Below are positions 7,262 through 12,566 of a stretch of DNA of 12,566 nucleotides, one piece after another. The position numbers were made by a program, and so were the translations under genes. Numbering within the stretch: the stretch's first letter is position 1; each line of letters starts with the position of its first letter. The stretch is taken from NCBI GenBank assembly GCA_964525675.1, contig CAZGJW010000081.1, positions 1 to 12,566 on the forward strand, given 5' to 3'. Source of the DNA: CAYSRJ01 sp964525675 (GTDB lineage: Bacteria > Spirochaetota > B62-G9 > DRHN01). The notes beneath the pieces are model-generated. The model was not told the origin of the DNA. It saw only the letters and a list, made by a program, of their open reading frames with translations, and did no database searches.

Positions 7262-8167
7262 ATGTTAACTGCTGATTACAACAAATACGCCCGGAAAGAG
7301 AAGATGATAAAATTCCTGTTCCTCTGGCCGACACTCATCATACTTTTCTTTCTCATTGCATATCCGTTCATTATGCTCATTTACTACAGTTTTTTTAATT
7401 TTTCATTTCTGCGGCCGGTCAACACCAGGGCGGTTGGATTCAAAAACTATACGAGTATCTTGACCGATACCTATACGTGGGAGCGGTTTATCTTTACGTT
7501 TAAGTACGTCGTACTGGCGGTCAGTATTCAGTTTCTGCTCGGCGTGTTTATCGCCTATTTCCTGCAGCGGGAATTCAGCGGACGGGAGGCGATATTCACC
7601 ATTGTTCTTATGCCCATGATGCTCTGCCCCATTGTTGTCGGCCTTTTCTGGAAGTATATGTTCAACACGGAATGGGGAGTAATCAATTACTTTGTGCACA
7701 ACATCCTCGGATTTAATCAGGTTGAATGGCTGGGCACCGAGAAGAACAGCCTGTGGGCCACTATCATTGCAGATACCTGGATGTGGACACCTTTTATGAT
7801 CCTGCTCTCTTCGGCGGCGTTTTCCTCGGTACCGAAGTACCTGTATGAGGCCGCCAGTATCGACAGGGCAAGCGGCTGGTTCAAATTCATGAACATCACA
7901 CTCCCGCTCTCAGCTCCGATACTGATTCTTGCCCTTATCTTCCGGCTCATGGACTCGATGAAGCAGTTTGACCTCGTATACACACTGACAGGCGGTGGAC
8001 CCGGTGATGCCACGCAGACCATTTCTTTCACGCTGTATAAAACGGCGTTTCAATACTTCTACACCGGTGAAGGTTCGGCCTGGGCGTTTATTTTATTGAT
8101 AATCATCATCGGTTTGAGCTCAATACTCATTAAACTTCTGAACTATCTGTCGGAGAGGAATAAATAA
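7262..8167 (+). CDS. ABC importer permease, MalF/UgpA-type
   Basis: 301 residues. After a short cytoplasmic N-terminus, TM1 is at about 19-43 (FLFLWPTLIILFFLIAYPF), followed by the usual YYSFFNFSFLRP and a VGFKNY motif, all hallmarks of MalF/UgpA-type subunits. Its EAA loop is at 196-216: EAASIDRASGWFKFMNITLP. The late segment TGGGPGDATQTISFTLYKTAF is the conserved family signature before the last helix. GAGG lies 9 nt before the ATG. With the preceding gene it forms the heterodimeric channel, each EAA loop contacting one ATPase. An 80-nt gap, without a clear promoter or terminator, separates it from the first ATPase gene. Confidence 0.93.
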   Translation: MLTADYNKYARKEKMIKFLFLWPTLIILFFLIAYPFIMLIYYSFFNFSFLRPVNTRAVGFKNYTSILTDTYTWERFIFTFKYVVLAVSIQFLLGVFIAYFLQREFSGREAIFTIVLMPMMLCPIVVGLFWKYMFNTEWGVINYFVHNILGFNQVEWLGTEKNSLWATIIADTWMWTPFMILLSSAAFSSVPKYLYEAASIDRASGWFKFMNITLPLSAPILILALIFRLMDSMKQFDLVYTLTGGGPGDATQTISFTLYKTAFQYFYTGEGSAWAFILLIIIIGLSSILIKLLNYLSERNK

Positions 8168-8247
8168 AGGACTGTGATCTTTAAAAAATACCGGTATTAT
8201 GCCGTTACTTAAATGGCTAAAACCATAAAAATACGGGGATTCAGGTT

Positions 8248-9330
8248 ATGGCTCGGATCAGGTTGGAGAATCTCAAGAAATATTACGGAAGGGTAAAGGC
8301 AGTTGATGATGTGAGTCTTGATATACAGGACAATGAGTTCATCGTCTTTCTCGGCCCTTCGGGATGCGGAAAGACAACGACACTGCGCTGTATTGCCGGT
8401 CTTGAATCGGCAACGGACGGAAAAATCTACTTTGATGACAGAATGATAAACGACTATGAGCCTGCAGATAGAAACATTGCAATGGTATTTCAGTTCTACG
8501 CCCTCTATCCCCACCTGAATGTATACAGGAATATAAGCTTTCCACTAAAAGCGGAAAAGATGCCTGCCCCCGATATTAAGAAAAAGATCAAGTGGGTATC
8601 CGAGCTTTTAAGAATCGAATCGATACTGGAGAGGAAGATCTCGGAGCTGCCGGACGGAGATAAACAGAAGGTGGCGCTTGCCAGGGCTATCGTGAGAACA
8701 CCGGAAGTGCTGCTCCTCGATGAGCCGCTGAGCGCGCTCGATGAGAAGTTCAGGGAACAGATGAGGATAGAATTCCTGCGGATACAGCGTGCATTAAACG
8801 TAACTACAGTGTATGTCACCCATGATCAAAGGGAGGCGATGACACTCGCAGATAGAATCGTGGTCATGAAAGACGGAAAGATAATAGAGTTCGGTGAACC
8901 GGCCAGGCTGTATGAAACACCTCATAACCTTTTTACCGGCTATTTCATCGGCAGTCCGGGCATGAATTTCTTTGAATGTATAGGGAAAAAAGACGGGACC
9001 TTCGGCGTAAAAACCGGTGAAGTGATTCATTTTTCAGAATCTCAGCAGAAGAAATTGAAAGAACTGCAGATTGAAAAGTTTATAGTCGGTATAAGGCCGG
9101 AGTACCTTTTCTTTAACGAGAATGTCGATGAATCCGCCAACCATTACAAAGTCAGGGTGATAAATACCGAGCGTATCCATGAAATAAATTTCGGGAACTT
9201 TTATATTGGTGATATATTGTGCAAGTGCTTTTTAACCAGTGAAGTAGTATCGGGCGGATTTGAAGGGTTTGTATCATGTAATGATGAAAAGATTTGTTTT
9301 TACAATCCTGAAAGCGGTCATATTCTATAA
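8248..9330 (+). CDS. ABC importer ATPase 1, MalK-like, with degenerate signature motif
   Basis: 360 residues: nucleotide-binding domain (about 1-235) plus a C-terminal TOBE/OB-type regulatory domain (about 240-360), as in MalK and UgpC. A-loop Tyr12/13, Walker A GPSGCGKTT (36-44), Q-loop Gln82 in MVFQFYALYP, Walker B LLLDEP with Asp158 and catalytic Glu159, D-loop SALD and switch His192 are all intact. The signature is not: the family's LSGGQQQRV is here LPDGDKQKV (134-142), with Ser to Pro and Gly to Asp at the positions that contact the ATP gamma-phosphate bound on the partner subunit. Read as DNA the change is clean, with no frameshift. The neighbouring ATPase has a normal signature, so the two probably form a heterodimer. 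AGG and GGGG tracts precede the ATG. Confidence 0.93.
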   Translation: MARIRLENLKKYYGRVKAVDDVSLDIQDNEFIVFLGPSGCGKTTTLRCIAGLESATDGKIYFDDRMINDYEPADRNIAMVFQFYALYPHLNVYRNISFPLKAEKMPAPDIKKKIKWVSELLRIESILERKISELPDGDKQKVALARAIVRTPEVLLLDEPLSALDEKFREQMRIEFLRIQRALNVTTVYVTHDQREAMTLADRIVVMKDGKIIEFGEPARLYETPHNLFTGYFIGSPGMNFFECIGKKDGTFGVKTGEVIHFSESQQKKLKELQIEKFIVGIRPEYLFFNENVDESANHYKVRVINTERIHEINFGNFYIGDILCKCFLTSEVVSGGFEGFVSCNDEKICFYNPESGHIL

Positions 9331-9346
9331 ATTAAGGTAGAGAGTT

Positions 9347-10432
9347 ATGCTGAAGCTTCAAAATATTTTCAAATCTTTCGGTGATGTCAATGCAGTACAA
9401 GATTTGTCGCTCGAGATCAACGAGGGAGAAATCTTTGTCCTTCTCGGCCCTACGGGAGCAGGAAAAACGACAACACTCAAGATCACGGCCGGCTTGATCC
9501 AACCGGAGGAGGGAAATATTTTCATCGACAATAACGATGTATCAGAAGTACCGCCGGCGTTTAGAAATATCTCTTTCGTATTCGAAAGCTATAACCTCTT
9601 TCCCATTTACAACGTTTATGATAATATTGCCTTCGCTCTTCGCTCCAGGCTCCTGCAGATTGATACTGATGAGATTGATAAAAGGGTGCAGTCCTTCAGC
9701 AGGGACCTTCATATTGAAAGCCTACTTGACAGACCGACCAGCACGCTCAGTGGCGGGGAAACACAGCGTGTTGCTCTCGCTCGGGCGCTCGTGCGCGAGG
9801 CGCGTCTCAACCTTTTTGATGAGCCACTCAGCAACCTTGATTTGAAACTACGTGAAGAGCTGCGGGTTGAATTCAAGGAACTTCATAAAAAGTATAAATC
9901 GACAATTTTTTACGTGACACATGATCATGACAGCGCGGTTTCGATAGCAGACCGGATCGGCATTCTTTATAAAGGGAAGCTGCATCAGGTAGGTATGCCG
10001 GATGATTTAATTGGAAATCCCAACAGTATCGTCGTTGCCTCGCTTATCAATTATCCGGCGATAAATGTTCTTGACTGCACGCTTGTCGGGAGAAAACTGA
10101 ATATCAACGGGAAAACGACGCTTGTGGAATTGACGGAGGCGGAAGTCTCATCGATTGAGAAAAACATGAAAGCAAAGGAATTTCAAATAGGATTGAAGCC
10201 GCGGAGTATTTTTATTGGGAAGAAGAAAGACCTGATTAATATTTCAGGGAAAGTACTTCATACCGAATATCAAGGATATAACAAGGTTATCAACCTTGAT
10301 TTCATGGGCCTGACTGTTAGACTGGTGACGAACCAGGCAGTTCGCCTGGAAGATGGAAGTACGATCGATGTTCATTTTGCAAAAGAGGACATGCTTCTTT
10401 TTGACAGGAAAAACGGAGCCAGGGTGCTGTGA
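9347..10432 (+). CDS. ABC importer ATPase 2, MalK-like, with Glu in the Q-loop
   Basis: 361 residues, same architecture as the preceding ATPase: nucleotide-binding domain plus C-terminal TOBE/OB-type domain. Walker A GPTGAGKTT (34-42), signature LSGGETQRV (134-142), Walker B LNLFDEP with Asp158 and Glu159, D-loop SNLD and His192 are intact. The Q-loop residue is Glu80 (FVFESYNLFP), where almost all relatives have Gln; that residue couples the nucleotide site, through Mg2+ and water, to the permease EAA loop. The gene starts 16 nt after the previous stop, with AAGG before the ATG, so the two ATPases are almost certainly made together. The defect here is in a different motif from the one in ATPase 1, which argues for an obligate pair rather than redundancy. 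Confidence 0.93.
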   Translation: MLKLQNIFKSFGDVNAVQDLSLEINEGEIFVLLGPTGAGKTTTLKITAGLIQPEEGNIFIDNNDVSEVPPAFRNISFVFESYNLFPIYNVYDNIAFALRSRLLQIDTDEIDKRVQSFSRDLHIESLLDRPTSTLSGGETQRVALARALVREARLNLFDEPLSNLDLKLREELRVEFKELHKKYKSTIFYVTHDHDSAVSIADRIGILYKGKLHQVGMPDDLIGNPNSIVVASLINYPAINVLDCTLVGRKLNINGKTTLVELTEAEVSSIEKNMKAKEFQIGLKPRSIFIGKKKDLINISGKVLHTEYQGYNKVINLDFMGLTVRLVTNQAVRLEDGSTIDVHFAKEDMLLFDRKNGARVL

Positions 10433-10443
10433 GGGTAAGAATT

Positions 10444-10476
10444 ATGATTGAAAAGAAGGGCCGGAATTATGAATAA
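10444..10476 (+). CDS. Possible 10-codon leader ORF overlapping the small membrane gene
   Basis: An ATG at 10444, 8 nt after GAGGG, opens a frame MIEKKGRNYE ending in TAA at 10474-10476. It overlaps the start codon of the next gene (ATG 10469) in another frame, within TATGAATAA. Such an arrangement can couple translation of the small membrane protein to that of the ATPase. It could equally be a remnant of a longer N-terminus lost by a small indel, or chance. Confidence 0.3.
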   Translation: MIEKKGRNYE

Positions 10477-10645
10477 AACAGTATTCAAAAAACTACTCGG
10501 CAAAATCGATCTGTTTGCGCTTATCGGTGTGCTCGCGGGTGTGGTGCTGCTGGGCCAGCCGTTTAGCAAAGTGATATTTATAATTGGGTTCCCCGTTATT
10601 CTGTTCTGCACTGCCGTGCATATGGTGCTCGATCACTACGTGTAA
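10469..10645 (+). CDS. Small two-helix membrane protein at the end of the ABC operon
   Basis: 58 residues from the ATG at 10469, which has GAAGGG 8 nt upstream; a TTG at 10448 would add seven residues but has a poorer context. After a basic start (NKTVFKKLLGKID) come two hydrophobic stretches, about residues 15-30 (FALIGVLAGVVLLGQP) and 33-52, and a short acidic/aromatic tail HMVLDHYV. I do not recognise the family. Its position after two ATPases recalls the small membrane protein in the rhizobial glycerol ABC operon (DUF2160 type), but I cannot show homology. It may be an accessory subunit stabilising or modulating the permease. A decayed relative lies at 11862-11984, beyond the regulator/nucleotidyltransferase pair, so the gene was once duplicated. 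Confidence 0.72.
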   Translation: MNKTVFKKLLGKIDLFALIGVLAGVVLLGQPFSKVIFIIGFPVILFCTAVHMVLDHYV

Positions 10646-10902
10646 CAGCACTTTGGTGTAAAAACTTATACTGAAATCAAATACAACACGTATAAATAAT
10701 TCCGTCTAGATCCCTACCTCAGAGTGTCTCAAAAATTGAGAAGAGCACGCCGCTACCCCCAAAACAGAAATATATGGAATAGGTAAATAAATTTCTGGTA
10801 GACATTAGCGACAGAATGTACATCTCCTTCAAAAAACAGTAATAGTATTCTTGCTGAGCAACGGTAACTTGAATAAGTGTATCGAACTGTACCCAAAATT
10901 TA
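10646..10902. other. Gene-free spacer after the ABC operon
   Basis: No credible gene is seen in any frame. It holds one perfect dyad, TCTCAA-AAA-TTGAGA (10727-10741), with imperfect outer symmetry GTG/CAC; there is no T tract, so it is not an obvious terminator. The rest is A/T-rich. I found no clear terminator for the ABC operon here. Confidence 0.5.
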
Positions 10903-10935
10903 TTGCTTGCATATCAAAGGAATTTTATGTAATAT
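10903..10935 (+). promoter_or_regulatory. Candidate promoter of the regulator/nucleotidyltransferase pair
   Basis: TTGCTT (10903-10908) can serve as a -35 box, with TATGTA (10926-10931, 17-bp spacer) or TAATAT (10930-10935) as the -10 box. It ends directly at the first of two palindromes, so a protein bound there would cover the transcription start. The -10 assignment is uncertain. Confidence 0.4.
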
Positions 10936-10973
10936 AACCAAAAATATTGGTTAAATAACCAATAAAATTGGTT
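10936..10973. promoter_or_regulatory. Two tandem identical operators AACCAA-N5-TTGGTT
   Basis: The perfect dyad AACCAA-N5-TTGGTT occurs at 10936-10952 and again at 10957-10973. The arms are identical and only the 5-nt spacers differ (AAATA, TAAAA). The centres are 21 bp apart, two helical turns, so two dimers would sit on the same DNA face. The second copy ends 6 nt before the ATG of the winged-helix gene and overlaps its leader. This is the layout of a cooperative autoregulatory operator, presumably for the winged-helix protein encoded just downstream. Confidence 0.72.
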
Positions 10974-10979
10974 TGAAGG

Positions 10980-11306
10980 ATGCTTGAACCTATATTGGGA
11001 TCTGTAAGTAATGAGCGAGCTTTGATCTTTATCCTTGCACGGGATAAGGGCTATGCCACGGAGATAGCTAGATTCTTTGCCACGGATCTTTATGCAATCC
11101 AGAAACAACTTGATAAGCTCGAATTGGGGGGTGTGTTGGTAAGTCACACTGCCGGTCGTACACGATTATACGAATTCAACCCGAGATACCCTTTTCTCAA
11201 GGAACTGAAGGGACTGCTCGAGAAGGCACTATTTTTCTATCCGGAAGAATTGCAGGAGAGACTCCTCGCGAACAGACGACGGCCAAGGCGAAGAGGTAAG
11301 CCATAG
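10980..11306 (+). CDS. Winged-helix regulator paired with a nucleotidyltransferase (antitoxin-like)
   Basis: 108 residues. Residues about 8-70 form an ArsR-like winged helix: ERALIFILARDKGYATEIAR (helices 1-2), DLYAIQKQLDKLELGGVLVS (recognition helix and turn), then a beta-wing with GRTRLYEFNPRYPFL, a phrase typical of small regulators found beside nucleotidyltransferase genes. The tail is strongly basic (RRRPRRRGKP). The ATG at 10980 is directly abutted by GAAGG, too close for normal Shine-Dalgarno pairing, yet an in-frame TGA at 10974-10976 excludes anything further upstream, and MLEPILGS fits the family's start. The next gene's GTG overlaps its TAG by one base, so the two are coupled. The twin palindromes upstream suggest autoregulation. 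Regulator or antitoxin is the likely role; this is inference. Confidence 0.85.
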   Translation: MLEPILGSVSNERALIFILARDKGYATEIARFFATDLYAIQKQLDKLELGGVLVSHTAGRTRLYEFNPRYPFLKELKGLLEKALFFYPEELQERLLANRRRPRRRGKP

Positions 11307-11848
11307 TGAAAAAGATTTCGGAAATGTCGCAAGGCGAACTCGGGGCTTTCATCCAGACTCATTTGAGGGAAAATGGGATTGATGTAGTGCTGTCAGGAGG
11401 CGCAGCAGTCGGAATTCATAGTGTCGGCGAGTATGTCTCGCGAGATCTGGACATGGTGAATTGTTTTTCCAAGAAGAGAAGCGCAATACGAAAGTCTATG
11501 GAAGAGCTGGGGTTTACCGAGAAGGCACGATATTTTATACATCCAGATACAGAGTACGTGGTAGAATTCCCTCCCGGCCCTCTCACGGTTGGTGAAGAAT
11601 CGGTTAAGCAGATAGATGAAATACCATTCTCAACAGGGATCCTTAAAGTTATTTCACCTGTAGATTGTGTAAAAGACAGACTCGCAGCATATTACCACTG
11701 GGGCGACAGGCAAGGGTTAGCCCAGGCAATAATTGTCGCAAGAAGGAATAAGATTGATATTGAGGAAGTCAGGAGATGGTCGTTAGTGGAAGGCAAGCAG
11801 GAGATATTCGAGCAAATAAAAGATGAATTAAAAGGAGAAAAGAAGTAA
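11306..11848 (+). CDS. Nucleotidyltransferase-fold protein (AbiEii/DUF6036-like)
   Basis: 180 residues, start GTG at 11306 within TAGTG, with AGAGGT 8 nt upstream. The polymerase-beta-type nucleotidyltransferase core is visible: SGGAAVG (30-36) as the nucleotide loop, then SRDLDM with the acidic pair Asp47 and Asp49, and a third acid, Glu87, in VEFPPGPL. A conserved-looking helix PVDCVKDRLAAYYHWGDRQG follows (about 119-138), and the tail is charged. Small enzymes of this type, including AbiEii and MNT toxins, transfer nucleotides to tRNA or protein targets and are often paired with a winged-helix or other partner. All three catalytic acids are present, so it may be active. Whether it is a toxin cannot be decided from sequence. 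The pair looks like an accessory module inserted after the ABC operon. Confidence 0.82.
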   Translation: MKKISEMSQGELGAFIQTHLRENGIDVVLSGGAAVGIHSVGEYVSRDLDMVNCFSKKRSAIRKSMEELGFTEKARYFIHPDTEYVVEFPPGPLTVGEESVKQIDEIPFSTGILKVISPVDCVKDRLAAYYHWGDRQGLAQAIIVARRNKIDIEEVRRWSLVEGKQEIFEQIKDELKGEKK

Positions 11849-11861
11849 AGGGCACCATATT

Positions 11862-11984
11862 GTGTATTACAGCTTGATCGGCAAAATTGATCTATTTGCG
11901 CTCATCGGCGTGATCCTGCTGGGTCAACCATTCGGCAAAGTGATATTTATAATCTGATTACCCATTATTCTGTTCTATACCGCA
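11862..11984 (+). pseudogene. Decayed second copy of the small membrane protein gene
   Basis: The reading GKIDLFALIGV-ILLGQPFGKVIFII matches residues 12-41 of the protein at 10469-10645, with four codons deleted (LAGV). After FII a TGA (11955-11957) replaces the Gly codon, and homology continues beyond it in the same frame (LPIILFYTA). The two copies share an exact 19-nt run GCAAAGTGATATTTATAAT (10566-10584 and 11935-11953). The start is not preserved; a GTG at 11862 would allow 31 residues before the stop. The usual C-terminus is replaced by the hairpin at 11986-12011. It is a remnant of duplication that brackets the regulator/nucleotidyltransferase pair. Confidence 0.75.
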
Positions 11985-11985
11985 T

Positions 11986-12011
11986 GGGGAAAGAGTGCTC
12001 ACCCTTTCCCC
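11986..12011. terminator. GC-rich hairpin between convergent genes
   Basis: GGGGAAAG (11986-11993) pairs with CTTTCCCC (12004-12011), and after one mismatch GTG/CAC can extend the stem. It lies 6 nt beyond the stop of the minus-strand cysH-like gene and downstream of the plus-strand genes, the expected place for a shared bidirectional terminator. No T tract follows on either strand, so strength is uncertain. Confidence 0.5.
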
Positions 12012-12017
12012 AGTATC

Positions 12018-12566
12018 CTACAGCACGTTTGCGAACTCGCCCTTGAGGGGCCTTGTGTGGATACCGCACTCGCCGCCGCATTTGCTTGTGCCGATCCATC
12101 TGCCGGCCCGCTCGTTTTCATCGGTCGAAATATTGGTGCACGGTGCGCAACCGAGTGACCGGTACCCCGCAGCGTAGAGCGGGTTGACCTTCACGTTGTT
12201 GAGCGCAAGAAACTGCCAGACTTCCCGCTCCTTCCATATGAGGATAGGGTTGAGTTTTATCAAGCCTTCATCGCGTTCTTCCACTTCCCTGTAGTCGATC
12301 CTGGTTCTCCCCTCGGTGCAACGAAGACCTGTTACCCAGCAGGTTACGTCCATTTCTTCAATTGCCCGGCGGGTAGGCAGAACTTTGAGAATGTTGCAGC
12401 AGCGGTCCGGGTCGTATTTATAGAGCTGTTCAGGTATATCCTCGTCGTTTTTGTATATCTTCAGTTCAGGGTACTGTTCCACTGTTTCATACATGAACCG
12501 AACTGTTTCTGCGGGTTTGAAGCGTGTTGTAACGATGAACCCCCTGATATCCGGGCTTACCATCTT
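12018..12566 (-). CDS. cysH: Adenylylsulfate (APS) reductase, CysH family, 5' end beyond window
   Basis: The frame is open to the right edge; 183 codons are visible, including the stop. The ATG at 12563 is probably internal, because family members have about 60 more residues with an SGGKDS-type motif before this point. Visible landmarks (numbered from that Met) are: FIVTTRFKPAET (9-20), matching FxDTGxxFxET; CC at 55-56 and CAPC at 139-142, the four ligands of a [4Fe-4S] cluster; GLRCTEGRTR (79-88), substrate binding; and C-terminal ECGIH with catalytic Cys166. The cluster cysteines favour APS over PAPS as substrate. The enzyme reduces activated sulfate to sulfite for cysteine synthesis in the cytoplasm. 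It is convergent with the preceding genes and unrelated to the ABC locus. Confidence 0.9.
   Translation of the reverse strand, partial: KMVSPDIRGFIVTTRFKPAETVRFMYETVEQYPELKIYKNDEDIPEQLYKYDPDRCCNILKVLPTRRAIEEMDVTCWVTGLRCTEGRTRIDYREVEERDEGLIKLNPILIWKEREVWQFLALNNVKVNPLYAAGYRSLGCAPCTNISTDENERAGRWIGTSKCGGECGIHTRPLKGEFANVL

Noticed and set aside
10721..10750. Dyad TCTCAA-AAA-TTGAGA as a possible insertion-sequence end.
   Set aside because: There is no second matching end, no target duplication and no transposase remnant in the window.
11955..11957. TGA in the second small-gene copy replaces a Gly codon, as if TGA were read as Gly (SR1/Gracilibacteria code).
   Set aside because: TGA ends the binding-protein and second ATPase genes at normal family lengths, and this copy also has a deletion and no preserved start, so decay is the simpler reading.
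12018..12563. Complete 181-residue CysH starting at ATG 12563.
   Set aside because: The frame continues to the edge, and the N-terminal SGGKDS-type region expected in the family would lie outside the window.

Overview
The window reads as a chromosomal segment of a free-living diderm bacterium with moderate base composition. The best lineage hint is the exported binding protein at 4834-6279: its signal peptide ends ALAGG, followed by TKEEG and with no lipobox cysteine, a style common in Spirochaetota. This is an inference, not a proof. TGA acts as an ordinary stop, so the code is standard. No rRNA, tRNA, CRISPR array or transposase is visible.

Layout. (1) 1-3196, minus strand: a DeoR-family repressor, followed 55 nt downstream by a long fused protein, a 12-helix-type MFS-like membrane part joined to a spermidine-synthase fold, cut by the left edge. 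(2) 3197-3490: an AT-rich divergent control region with several inverted repeats. (3) 3491-10645, plus strand: a URO-D-fold protein of the MtaA/CmuA type, then an ABC importer locus. The importer is encoded as binding protein, two permeases, two different MalK-like ATPases and a 58-residue two-helix membrane protein. A strong promoter lies before the binding-protein gene and a stable hairpin lies after it. (4) 10646-12011: an accessory patch with a winged-helix regulator and nucleotidyltransferase pair whose promoter carries two identical palindromes 21 bp apart, followed by a decayed second copy of the small membrane gene and a GC-rich hairpin. (5) 12018-12566, minus strand: the C-terminal part of an APS reductase (CysH) running off the right edge.

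How it may work together. The DeoR regulator probably senses a phosphorylated intermediate and controls the divergent URO-D/ABC locus. The importer has the parts list of the rhizobial glycerol transporter GlpSTPQV (two ATPases, two permeases, a small membrane protein, a binding protein and a DeoR-type regulator), but its substrate cannot be read from sequence. The URO-D-fold enzyme suggests methyl transfer from an imported methylated compound, although no corrinoid protein is present in the window.

The most unusual signal is in the two ATPases. Their degenerate motifs are complementary: one has lost the LSGGQ signature and the other has a Q-loop Gln replaced by Glu. A heterodimer would therefore have one intact and one crippled ATP site, a pattern well known in exporters and less often discussed for MalK-type importers.
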